DNA of 64,000 nucleotides from Adiantum capillus-veneris (taxonomy: Eukaryota; Streptophyta; Polypodiopsida; Polypodiales; Pteridaceae): assembly GCA_014529385.2 (NCBI GenBank), contig CM043971.1, positions 55,723,209-55,787,208 of the forward strand, given 5' to 3'. The notes beneath the pieces are model-generated. The model did no database searches. It was not told the origin of the DNA and saw only the letters and a program-made list of their open reading frames with translations. Each line of letters opens with the position of its first letter. Within the stretch, counting starts at the first letter, position 1. The translations under genes and the position numbers were made by a program. Shown piece by piece: positions 1 to 10,139 of this stretch.

Positions 1-908
1 GCTTTGTGAACATTCACCTCTCCCACATTTCAAAGGCCAAGGATTTTGTTAAAAATTACTTCAATGACACTTACAACGTACCTACAACCACTATACAATT
101 TCTCTCTACTGATAAACCTCTTTCTGCATTGCCTATTTCTTGTTTACATTACACTACGACCAATGTTCTTTAATTCAATTACTTTCTTATGCCAAAGTTT
201 ATTGTTTTTTTGTATCACAACTTATGTTGTATTCTTGCTTGATTTACTCATCATTCTCAGTCACCTAAGATTGAATTGTACCTATGTGATTTGTTATATC
301 CATTACCATGACTAATCCATTTGGCAAGCTACTTATTGTAAAAAGGTATCTGTGCCCACTATGGTAATCCATACTCAAAGTATTTTATTTAAAAATTTTG
401 TCCGTCTTTTTTAGCATTTTGAACAAATAGCTTTTCAACGTGCAAATCACGATACTGAAACTAATATTTTTAGAGGGAGCATAGCTACTTGTGTGCATTT
501 CAATATGTCATAGATAGGAAGGCGACTTCTTCTTATGTCTTCTAGATAGTGAGTCCTCAGAAGGGAACAAAGTAGCATATGCTATTAGTGATTTTCCACA
601 TGCTTCAAAGGTCTTTGTTACTCTTGGATGCATACATATTGTTACCTCCACTATTTTTAAAGTTTATTTATCAAATTTTTTGCCTTTTAAAGCTTTGCTT
701 ACTTGCATCATAGATCACTGGCTCTTGGTTCCCAGAACTTTTGTGTTTTCTTTGTTCTTTCTGATTTTTTTACTTTCAAACAAAGATAAAATTTCAATGG
801 TTATTATGTGTGTATGTGCACGTCCGCATGCATTTTTAACAAGTGAGATGAGCATGTAAATAATGCTACTTTTACTAGTTTTGATATTATTAATTTCCAA
901 AGGATTGC
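1..908. other. AT-rich region without recognisable gene
   Basis: AT-rich sequence with frequent stops in all frames. I see no conserved motif, repeat or element end here. The short open stretches have no domain signature. Confidence 0.6.
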
Positions 909-1109
909 TTGCAAGCGTTAATCAATGAAGAGTTTGATGAAGAATTGGTCAAACATTTATCCTATGAAGAATGGAAAGAATTGGTGGCCGAAATACTTAT
1001 CCCTCTATTTAGAGCTTTTCTGCATAAAATTAAGCATATATTTGAAGGCCCAAGTACTAAATCAAGACTCACTTTAGTTGATTTTATAATAGTTTTAATT
1101 TTCTTATGA
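909..1109 (+). other. Possible small exon or chance ORF
   Basis: This 66-codon frame has an amphipathic, acidic start (EEFDEELVKHLSYEEWKELV) followed by a hydrophobic helix-like stretch. Its composition is more protein-like than the surrounding AT-rich DNA, so it could be an exon or an old gene fragment. I do not recognise a family. No promoter or convincing splice signal fixes its ends, and chance cannot be excluded. Confidence 0.2.
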
Positions 1110-1570
1110 ATTATTCTTTGAACTTTAGAAGGAGTTTGTATTATAGATTCTCCCATCAAGAGAGACTTGGTACAATACAATCTTTGTGTTCCTTGTGACC
1201 TTGGTGATGCTATGAAGATGGAAAGCTTCATCCATCACGAGCATAACATAAACTTTGCAAAAAGCATTAACTATCCCAAGCCTCAGTCCCAAGGCCTCAA
1301 ACACCTTCGAAGGTGGAGAGAGCTAGTGGGGAATGAGGGTAGGGAAGAGGAAGAAGAATCATCCATAGGAGAAAGAAATAGTTCCTCACTTATCATCACT
1401 CTTCTTGCTTAGCATGGTAATGAAGATGAAGAAGATGGAAAGCTTAAGCATTGGAGCATGGCTCTTGGTTGGATTTGCATTCCATCGCCAAGAGTGTTGG
1501 CGTAGGCTCTCCACTTCCCAACAAGCTTGGAGAAGGAGATGGAGCTCTTGCACTTTGCACTCCACACAAT

Positions 1571-1595
1571 GAGTGTGTGTGTGTGTGTGTGTGTG
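1571..1595. repeat. (TG)n microsatellite
   Basis: A pure TG dinucleotide run of about 12 units, followed about 35 bp downstream by a short TC run. Confidence 0.9.
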
Positions 1596-1836
1596 GGAGA
1601 GTAAACCCTCGCTCAAGCTTGGTCCACCTCTCTCTCTCTCTCGTATTATTTAATTATATCATTTGGACATGTGTCCTCTTTTTCCTCTTTAAGAGGAAGA
1701 ACTTAATTATTAATTTTTATGCATCTAAACTCTCATTGGATCCCTTTAAAGCCTATCTAATAGGATTCAAGCACATCATGAGGGGCACATGTGGAGGATT
1801 TTGACATGTGTCTTTTATGCTTCTTAAGTCATTTGG

Positions 1837-2360
1837 TTTGAATTGAACACTCCAAGCACTTAGTCAATTAAGCATGGAAACCGTTTATGCCTCTTGAGAG
1901 TTTATCTTTGAATTGAACACTTCAAGAACCTTAGTCATTTAAGCATGAGAATCACCTCAAGCTTGGGCAAGGTTCCCACAAACACTTTAAGTACTTTAGC
2001 TAGCAAGCCGACAAGCACCTCATGCTTGGGTAGGATTCCCACCTCAAGGTCATCCCTAGCTTGCCTAAGGTCAAAGGACTTTTTGACACACTAACTTTTG
2101 GAGGTCTTTAATGAAGCTAACCCTAAGTCTTTTGAGATCCACTAGATGCATGTTGCTCTTTGATAGACTACCTCCTTTTGAACCCCTTTTGAGATGTAAC
2201 TATGTCTCCTCTTGGTCCCTTGCTGAGTTAAATCTAGAAGCACTTATTGCACATTGCTCTTTGGTAAACCGTCTCTTTTTAGACCCCTATTGAGATGCAA
2301 CCATTTCTACTTTTAGTCCCTTGTTGAGATAGGTCTAGAAGCACATATCTATATGCTTTC
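1837..2360. repeat. Degenerate short tandem repeats
   Basis: Two families of diverged tandem copies are visible. A unit of about 73 bp beginning TTTGAATTGAACACT occurs at about 1837 and 1910, and a CTCAAGCTTGGG-like segment recurs at about 1952 and 2011. A unit of about 113 bp (TTGCTCTTTGRTA...GAGATG...TCTAGAAGCAC) occurs at about 2139-2250 and 2252-2360. No coding content is recognised. Confidence 0.6.
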
Positions 2361-3029
2361 TCATTTATCTTTCCATATTAAATGATCAGTTTACTATGAG
2401 AAAATCATTTAGATATTATATTTTATGGCATTAGCCTCTATAACATATGCGGCATGTACTTAATAATAAAAAAGCCAAGTATATTGGTGGAATATGGATT
2501 ATTGGAGTTACGATTATTAAGCAGTAGACTCACCATGTTTAAGTTAATAATACGTATTACTTGCTATAAATTAGGGATTCCTTTCAGAGCTCAAGACCCC
2601 CTGCACACTCTCTTGGCTTGATTGATGTCTACTGGTTGTGCGAAGCGTGTGTATGTCGGTATGTGTGCAAGCGGTGTTTTGCTAGCCGAAGTGTGAAGTT
2701 TTGAAGGTGACTCTGAGAGGAGTGGGGTGTTGTGAGTACTTTGGGCTAGAGAGGCATTCTGGTGTGTTTCCACTCCCCCTCTCTAGTGCTAGCAGCTGAT
2801 CATATTCAAAGTCCATGTGCTTGAGAACCTCTAGACGAGACTCTCGGTGGGTCCTGGATCGAAGAAGATAAGTGCCTTGTGGCCACTAATCTTTCCATAA
2901 GCTCTACACAATGCTTTGGAAGCATCGGGTATAAAGATGCGATAAATATTTGGAACAAGTCCTACTGATTTCTTGGCCGGAGGTTGCTCTGGAGTTTTAT
3001 CACCTTTCTGGGAACAAACATAGTAGGTG
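2361..3029. other. No recognisable gene
   Basis: Non-repetitive sequence with only short open frames. I see nothing I can assign, apart from lying next to the gag remnant on its right. Confidence 0.5.
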
Positions 3030-3780
3030 TGTTCCATCTGCAATTGAAGCATCGGCCTGAGTTTCTCGTTGATGGGTGGTCAAACTAGGTTGTGTAGGTT
3101 GAGTCAAGGTGTTGTGAGAATCTCAAGAATTTGTGCTTTCTTGTCGAGGGTTTTGGGTGTTTGATAGTTGGTAAATTCCAATCTTTCTTTCAGAAGTTTG
3201 TAGCCGGCCGGAGCATGGACCATAAGCTCTTGGATTGACTTGCCTGAACAAACATTATTCCTATAGAGGTGATGGCAGTCCTATGGTGTAGCACTCACAC
3301 TAGTCCTCCAAGGTTATCAGTATGAAGCAAGACAACAAAAGATAGATATCTATAAACTTCTGGTTGTAGTCTTCCATAGTTACCATGGCCAGCATTTTCA
3401 AGTTGCCCCATTCTACCAAAAGTTGCACTTCAAATAAGGATGTCATGTAACTTCCGACGGCAAAAAATATTCTTGGAAGCTTGCCAAGTCCTTGGAGCGT
3501 GAGGCTTGGTAGCTATAGAAATACACCATTGCATGGCATTGTCTTTGAGAAAAGCAGCAATCCGAGAGATCTTTGATTCTTTAGTGTAGTTCCCCAATGT
3601 AGAAATGTTGTCAAACTGCTGTAGGAATTGTAAAGCTTTCTTTTGATCTTTCACTACTAAAAAGGTGAAAATTTTTACTATAGATCCACCATCCTTGAAG
3701 TCCATGGATTGATGCGGTGCAAGTCTTGAAGGTGGATAATAGGGATAGTTGTACATGCTTCAACCGCTATACCTAGGTGG
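3030..3780 (-). pseudogene. Ty3/gypsy-type gag remnant
   Basis: Minus-strand reading from about 3756 contains a proline-rich start, then MDFKDGG, LQFLQQFDNI, ISRIAAFLKDNAMQW and a PRTW motif. This order fits the retrotransposon gag capsid fold (a Retrotrans_gag-like 'FLKG-A--W-----TW' core). The frame breaks at about 3430, and downstream sequence with gag-like flavour continues in other frames to about 3030. No protease, RT or LTR could be paired with it. It is probably a decayed 5' piece of a minus-strand gypsy element. The family call rests on motif spacing only. Confidence 0.45.
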
Positions 3781-5252
3781 CGGTGGAGGAGGTGGTGACA
3801 AAGGCAGTGACAAAGAAGGTTGCACCGAGTAAAAGTCGCACAATTGCACCATGTTCCTGAAAACTCCCCCGATGGGAATAAAAGACCGTGTAGATTGTCA
3901 AGAGGAGGCCCTTGTACTTTTTGGTGCTGGAGAAGGATAAGCCTGAGGCAACAGAGGTGGCAACTTGTAGTTCAGAAACCGTTGGAAGCCTTGCAGAACG
4001 AGAGGTTCTGCTGAGAATGCTTCGAGAGTATGCAGCCGAGTTTGTCGAATAGGAGCTGTACATACCCTGTAGAATCAAGGAGCGCCTTCTTGTCTTGTGT
4101 ATTCGGGAAGGTATTGGTGTGCTATAACATACTTGGACACTCCAAGTTAAGAATCTACCACAACACACGCGAGAGAACTGAAAGAACTGAACAAAAATGA
4201 GAGAGAGTCGACTCGGCATGACGAAGTTCCGCGCCCAGAGAGATTGGCCCCAAAAACTGGCGTCCCTTTCGGTATTTCTTTATTATTAATGCTTCACAAA
4301 GTACAATGTTTGAGGGTCCTCGTCTCAACAATGCTCCCAAGATAATCTGACTGAAACTGAGGCCCTAATAGTTTATTTATAGGCCCTGGGCCTTCTGGAA
4401 GTAGAGTACATGAAAAGCTTCAAGTCTAAAAGAATCTGGTCACAATTCCTAGTGCCAAAAGTTTCCAGCACAAATTACAAAAATCCGTATAGATGCCACG
4501 TCAGCAGCCAATGCAATTCGCGGTCCGTACAACACTACCACATCAACAATTTTATGCAAATTGGGAATCCTTGCTTTATTTTGATGTTCTTGAGTCCCCT
4601 CGGCCGCATCGGACAAGACCCTATAAGTTTGAACAACTTATAAAATTGGACCTTTCATTTTGGCCTCTCGGATTGGTTCTGCAAGTTGTCACAGCTTCTT
4701 CTGTATATTTCAATGGGGCTCTGACCTCTTTCTGTCCGGAGTCTATCCTTTAGGTCATGCCACATCATAGCTTTGTGACATACCCCTTCTTGAAAGAAAT
4801 ATAATCACCCTCAATTACGCTTGCAAAACCAACATTAGTAAGAAACCAGTTCAGTAGATACTGACTCTTAAGTATCGACGCACTAGACAACATATATCTA
4901 GTACTTCCACGAAGACGAGAGTCACTGACCATTAACATGACATTCACATCGCTATCCCATCGAGATCTTTGATGAGAATCATGGTCATTGTAATGTATTT
5001 AGCAATCACATCCAGATCTCACTGATCTCTAGCAGATGTCAGGATTGACTAAATCTTGTTATTATCATATCCACATCACCCTTCAGGTGAATCAAGACTG
5101 AAATGTTGCAGTCGTTTCGTCTTTCAATCATGCACTCAAACATCACACACATGAGAGAGCACATATATCAAAATCATTTAAGGAATTCCCATTACAAAGT
5201 ACTTCATTTCTTAAAGTCATACATCAGAAAACTGTCAACAGATCAATACCCC
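3781..5252. other. No gene recognised
   Basis: Possible leader or LTR remains of the adjacent gag remnant, but I found no second copy of any segment in the window, so no LTR can be called. Open frames here carry no known motif. Confidence 0.45.
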
Positions 5253-5474
5253 TTAAATTTGTAAAGAAATTAGTGACTTTAATCCATTTGGGTTAATTTG
5301 TGACAAAGGAGCAAAGTAACCGTCCTCTTGTGTAGTCCGCACCCCACCAGATTCAACCCGCTGATCATCGATAACTCTTGAAATAGTTGAAGCTAGACCA
5401 AAATCCGTAAGGTAAAGCTCCAAAATTTGAGGAGTATCTGCTAGGTCCTCCTCCTCCATCCATTTTGCATCCAA
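5253..5474 (-). pseudogene. Possible protein-kinase activation-loop fragment
   Basis: The 73-codon minus-strand frame contains LYLTDFGLAS followed by an activation-loop-like stretch and GYFAP. This resembles the DFG...GT.GY.APE segment of plant receptor-like kinases. The rest of a kinase (glycine loop, VAIK, HRD) is not visible in adjacent frames, so it would be an isolated fragment or a single exon. The final Glu of APE is missing (APL). Chance similarity is possible over so short a segment. Confidence 0.3.
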
Positions 5475-5522
5475 TGTTGATAGTTCTTAAACTTGAATAG
5501 ATATCGGCATATCACTTTACCT

Positions 5523-5663
<141 letters not shown>

Positions 5664-6005
5664 AGATGAAAAGGAAATGTAATATTAACGTCTTCAAAAG
5701 GCCAAAAGGTTACATGTGGTGAATCTAATACCAGGTCGGTGTACAAAAAGTACAAAGAACTGAAAAGAAAATAGTGGGTAGGGGTGGGATGAAAGCTGAT
5801 ACAAAGGGAATATGAAGGGTGAGCTGATACAATGGAGCTCTCCGACAGTAGAGGCATCATATACATATACATAAGTATCCAAAAGGCTATAGAGGTTCAA
5901 TGTCCTCCAAGGTAAGCACTCTGTCAGGGCGGTTCGTATGTCGTGCCAGTATGATATGGATCCTCTATCGCAATCTACCTTGATGTCGAGAGGCCCCCCT
6001 CATCC

Positions 6006-6007
<2 letters not shown>

Positions 6008-6066
<59 letters not shown>

Positions 6067-6106
6067 AGAAGAAGAAGAAGAAGAAGAAGAAGAAGAAGAA
6101 GAAGAG
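6008..6106. repeat. Compound (GA)n(GAA)n microsatellite
   Basis: About 54 bp of GA dinucleotides pass directly into about 45 bp of GAA trinucleotides. On the minus strand this is a (TTC)n(TC)n run, and it directly follows the 3' end of the tRNA-like SINE candidate. Confidence 0.95.
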
Positions 6107-6236
6107 AATTTTAATGTCGTAGGAAACTATCCCAAGAGACCTTAAAGATCTATCCGACGAGGAGAGTTGAACTCAAGACCTGTTATTCAAGAGGGAAATG
6201 GCATAACCAATCTACCACACTTGGGTGATAGAAAGG
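6107..6236 (-). mobile_element. tRNA-derived SINE-like element
   Basis: On the minus strand an A-box-like TGGTAGATTGG (plus-strand 6207-6217) and a B-box-like GAGTTCAACTC (6164-6174) lie about 33 bp apart, as in RNA polymerase III internal promoters of tRNA genes. Pairing of an acceptor stem is not evident, so a functional tRNA is unlikely. The segment continues about 55 bp past the B box and ends in a TTC-rich tail. This layout (tRNA-like head, short body, simple-repeat tail) is typical of plant SINEs. Target duplications were not identified. Confidence 0.45.
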
Positions 6237-7426
6237 TTACCATTTTTCTCTTCTTATTAGCACCCTGTTTTTTTAGCTACAAAGAGATCCTGCCAAGAAT
6301 AGCTGCCTATTAAGTGCGCGGCCAAACGCTTCTAAAAAATCTATGAACCTGCCAAAAAGTCAAAATTTTTTTTAACCTGAAAACTATTCTTACACAATCA
6401 CAACCAAGGCGTCCATGGAAGCGACTCTCATGCCCAGATGCAATGCCAACATAGACTCTTAATGAGAAAGTATCTGCTTTCTCGAAAGGCAACTTGCTTT
6501 TTCAAAAAGAAACTGCATTTCCTCAAAGCTTACTCAAAATCATCTTCATTTGAGTGCTTTTTCATCTATTGTGCACAACTCTAACTGAGTTCGGAATCAA
6601 CTTGACTGTGGAATATTCCATATCTTCAATAATTCATTTAGAATTATCTTTGTTAGATTTACACCACTCTGCTGCTTCACAGGTCTAGGGCATACTTGTA
6701 CGACTAGTATGTCTCCGGGTTGGCCACCCATAGTCTAGGTTGTACTTGGTCCGGCCGCCCGAGTTTGGGGCCATCCGTCCACTTTTGTCCGGGCACCCAC
6801 AGATATTTCCATATATTATTTATTTTTGTTGGGTCGTGGGGGATTTTTCCAGGCATTGCCCTACCTCCCCTTGGGCACCTATTTATGGGGTCAGGGGGTA
6901 CCCACTTCCATATCTCATCTCACAGAGATCCCACACATCTGATTGTATTGGGTCTTCTGTTCATGGTAGTCATGGGGAGCTGATCGCCCCCTCTTCACCA
7001 TCTCTGGCATTTGTGTCTACTATCTCTTTCTCCTCTCCAGGGATTTCAAAATGACGTGATCACACTATAATTTCAGGTTAATAACAATAGAAATGCAAAA
7101 TAACAAATATTATGTTAATTGACATTCATCTTTTTTGACCTGCAAGGAGACTTGGAGACCGGCTCGAGGCCCGCCGGGCTAACTAAATGGCCCGCCGGGT
7201 AAAGCAACTTCCCCACCGGGCCCGTCGTGGCTATGTAAAGACGACGCCGGTGCTTGTCTTTTTCACAAGAGAGGTACATTGAAAAGTCTTCTTCACCAAA
7301 ATTTCTGGCAGCTTTCCACATTCTCAAAGCAGTGTAGCAGTAATTTTTTAATCCCTTCCTTATTTTATTGATGTTTTTTTGAGTTTTTTGCGTTAAAACT
7401 TAAAGGTATAAAATTTCTTTTATCAA
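6237..7426. other. No recognisable gene; local GC-rich island
   Basis: Mostly unassignable sequence. A small GC-rich patch at about 7150-7250 contains repeated GCCCGCCGGG motifs. No coding signature is seen. Confidence 0.5.
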
Positions 7427-8595
7427 ATCATCGTACGTGGATGCACTGGCATATGGTTGCAATTGCGGCTAGGTGTGTCATTGTAAAAGCGTACGATGAT
7501 TATGTTTTATATTGCTCCCAGTCATTCATGCTTCGGCACATGGTTGCAATTGCGACTAGGTGTGTTGCTGCTAGAATGACAGGAGCATCTGTTTGAAAGA
7601 AGTCACCGTGCGTGGATGCACTGGCACATGGTTGCAATTGCGGCTAGGTGTGCCATTGCAAAAGCGTAGGGTGACTATGTTTTATGTTACTCCCAGTCAT
7701 TCATGCTTCGGCACATGGTTGCAAATGCGACTAGGTGTGTTGCTGCTAGAATGACAGGAGCATCTGTTTGAAAGAAGTCACCGTGCGTGGATGCACTGGC
7801 ACATGGTTGCAATTGCGGCTAGGTGTGTCATTGCAAAAACGCAAGATGACTATGTTTTATGTTGCTTCCCGTCATTCATGCTTCGGCACATGGTTGCAAT
7901 TGCGACTAGGTGTGTTGCTGCTAGATTGATGATAGCATCTAATGCATGAATGTGTGCTCAAATAATTTCATAATGTTTCATATGCTTGAATCTTGAAAGA
8001 AGACATCGTACGTGGATGCACTGGCACATGGTTGCAATTGCGACTAGGTGTGTCATTGCAAAAGCGTAGGATGACTATGTTTTATGTTGCTCCTAGTCAT
8101 TCATGCTTCGGCACATGGTTGCAATTGCGACTAGGTGTGTTGCTGCTAGATTGACGGTAGCATCTATTTGAAAGAAGTGACCGTGCGTGGATGCACTGGC
8201 ACATGGTTGCAATTGCTGCTAGGTGTGTCATTGCAAAAGCGTAGGGTGACTATGTTTTATGTTGCTCCCAGTCATTCATGCTTCGACACATGGTTGCAAA
8301 TGCGACTAGGTGTGTTGTTGCTAGAATGACAGGAGCATTTGTTTGAAAGAAGTCACCGTGCGTGGATGCACTGGCACATGGTTGCAATTGCGGCTAGGTG
8401 TGTCATTGCAAAAGCGTAGGGTGACTATGTATTATGTTGCTCCCAGTCATTCATGCTTCGGCACATGGTTGCAATTCCGACTAGGTGTGTTGCTGCTAGA
8501 TTGACGGTAGCATCTGTTTGTAAGTTGTTGTACGGTGAGGCATTGGCACATGGTTGCAATTGTGATTAGGTGTGTCACTGCCCAAGCATACGAGA
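7427..8595. repeat. Tandem array of paired hairpin units (about 175-bp period)
   Basis: Six full units and a degenerate seventh lie head to tail. Starts of the GGATGCACTGGC motif are at about 7438, 7612, 7790, 8014, 8187 and 8361, so the period is about 174-178 bp. One unit is stretched to about 224 bp by an insertion of about 50 bp near 7930-7980. Each unit has two related sub-units of 73-76 bp sharing the core GCACATGGTTGCAATTGC. Sub-unit A is bounded by inverted arms, for example ATCATCGTACG at 7427-7437 and its exact reverse complement at 7490-7500. Sub-unit B (7514-7586) has arms GCTCC..GTCATTC and GAATGAC.GGAGC. The core adds inner stems (GCACA/TGTGT, GTTGC-AATT-GCGAC). It could be a satellite, a MITE-derived array or a cluster of structured small RNAs. 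Confidence 0.8.
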
Positions 8596-8895
8596 TCTAT
8601 GGTCTATACTGCACTTTTTCTTTCACGTAGAAAAGATCCAAATGGAGTGGCACATAGTTATATTTCACAATGTGTTGTTTGCAATAATACCATTGCAGGC
8701 AAAATGGATCCTTCTGCTACTTCAATGATAGAGTTCAAAAAGAAAATTAGACAATTGTTGATTACAATCGTCAGTGCACTAGATCCCAACGATATAGCGC
8801 AGATTGTTGCAGATGAGTCTAGTTGTAATCATTATACAGTGAGATTGTCCGCAAAATTTTGTTGTTATATCCAGACAAAACAACCGAATCAATAA
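8572..8895 (+). CDS. Unrecognised ORF emerging from the hairpin array
   Basis: A 107-codon frame that begins inside the last degenerate repeat unit. After about 25 residues it has protein-like composition, with VAHSYISQCVVCNN and an amphipathic stretch MIEFKKKIRQLLITIVSALD. A CVVC pair is present but no second metal-binding pair. I do not recognise a family. The upstream ATG is in repeat sequence, so the true start may lie further in, or it may be an exon fragment. Its 3' end overlaps the tail of the oppositely oriented C-rich ORF. Confidence 0.25.
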   Translation: MSLPKHTRSMVYTALFLSRRKDPNGVAHSYISQCVVCNNTIAGKMDPSATSMIEFKKKIRQLLITIVSALDPNDIAQIVADESSCNHYTVRLSAKFCCYIQTKQPNQ

Positions 8896-10081
8896 TCTCA
8901 TTACTGAGCAGTTGGGTGGGCAATTTGCCCAATTTTCTTGGTGACTTGGTGAGAGGGGTGTTAGAGGTGAAGGGTGAGGAGATAGAGGGTTTGATGGGAG
9001 GGAGGGATTGGAAATGCTTGCGAACTTCTAGCTCTATGAGCTCCTTGATGGTTTGCTCCTTAGGGAGGCGAGTGATAGACTCTTTCATTGTGATGATGGT
9101 GCGCTTTCTAGATTTTAAAGCTTCTTCTTCTTTGGTGGAGGCCAAATGAAAGTTTACAATAAGGGATTGCATTTGAGAGTGGAAGAGTTAAATGGAGGTA
9201 TCTTTCCATTTGGTTAGGTATTGGAGCCAATCACTTGCGGCTAAGAGGGGTAAAGTAATAGAGGAGAGCTTGTTGACGAGGTCGGTGAGACGGCTTTCTA
9301 CTTTAAGGTGGTAGTTATCCACTATATTTTGGAGGTTTTGAACAAGGCATTTTTGTGCTTGGATGAGGGCAAGGGTGTAATCTAGTTGATATTGGATTGT
9401 GAGGGCGGTGAATTTGGCGTTGAGAAGGGCTTGAGCTTGGGTGTCTTCTAGTTGCAAACGAGGGGATTTCATGTTGAGGCTATTGGGATTGGCATTGTTC
9501 TTGTGTAGTTCCATGAGGTGTGTGGTGTAGGCAAAAGCTTTGGCTAGCTTTTTGTGTAGCTTGGTAAACTCAAGAAAGGAGAGATTAATGATATCATCGA
9601 ACTCCTTGGGTTTAGAAAGAGCGAGAGGAGAGGGTTTGGGTAAGGGGAGGGTTTGGCGCTCCTCGGGTGATGAAGGTTTTGAAGTATTAGGTGAAGAGGG
9701 TGTGGTTTTGATGGTGGAGAGGGTGATTAGAAGCTTTGAACGGGACTTCTTTGGAGGGTTGAGGTATGGTGGGTAGGTCTCTATGTCGGGGTTTGGGTCT
9801 AGACGGACGGGTGAATCTTCTACCCGAAGATCGGCTCGATGAGGGTTGGGGGAGAAGTCGAAGGATTCCTCTGAAAGTTGCTCGAATTCATCATCCATAA
9901 CTTTGTATGGGTCGAGCGTGAGGTGGTCAAGTGCTAGAGTATTCTCCATGAAATGATTGTTGCTATCGGTTGGGTCGTTGACCGGTGGGCCATTCATCGG
10001 GATAGAGGGGTCGTCAAGGTTTGGTGTGATCTCCTTCTTGTTGAAGTGTGTATCCGTGCTATTGTTGTGGTTTGCATCCAT
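8819..10081 (-). pseudogene. Unrecognised ORF, about 420 codons, with one internal stop
   Basis: Two open stretches (10081-9188 and 9172-8819) are in the same frame and separated by a single TAA at 9188-9190, so this is one reading of about 420 codons. Residues 1-165 are acidic, Pro/Ser/Asn-rich and probably disordered. About 165-300 is rich in Leu, Ala and Gln with helical or coiled-coil character (for example a KLHKKLAKAFAYTTHLMELH segment). After the stop a Lys/Glu-rich helical part and a Pro/Ser tail follow. No enzyme motif is seen. The coding strand is strongly C-rich, as in the Penelope-like RT 2.5 kb upstream on the same strand. It may therefore be an accessory ORF of that element or of a second, truncated tandem copy. 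A decayed host gene or an ORF of another element is also possible. Confidence 0.45.
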
Positions 10082-10139
10082 GATGGGATTTTCGGGGGTG
10101 TCGATGGTTCGAAGTTGAGGTCTGTGTTGGAGGGTTAAT

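Noticed and set aside
1167..1804. Short overlapping frames as genes
   Set aside because: They run through low-complexity and microsatellite sequence and lack any family signature.
6107..6236. Functional tRNA gene
   Set aside because: A and B boxes are present but acceptor and anticodon arms do not pair convincingly, and the body continues into a simple-repeat tail.
7427..8595. CRISPR array
   Set aside because: Units are long, contiguous tandem copies with no unique spacers, and the window is plant nuclear DNA.
7427..8595. tRNA genes or H/ACA snoRNAs in the hairpin array
   Set aside because: Sub-unit length is close to tRNA size, but no T-arm consensus or CCA-type acceptor pairing is seen, and no H box or ACA box is correctly placed.
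9540..9776. Plus-strand frames opposite the C-rich ORF
   Set aside because: They are shadows of the longer minus-strand reading.
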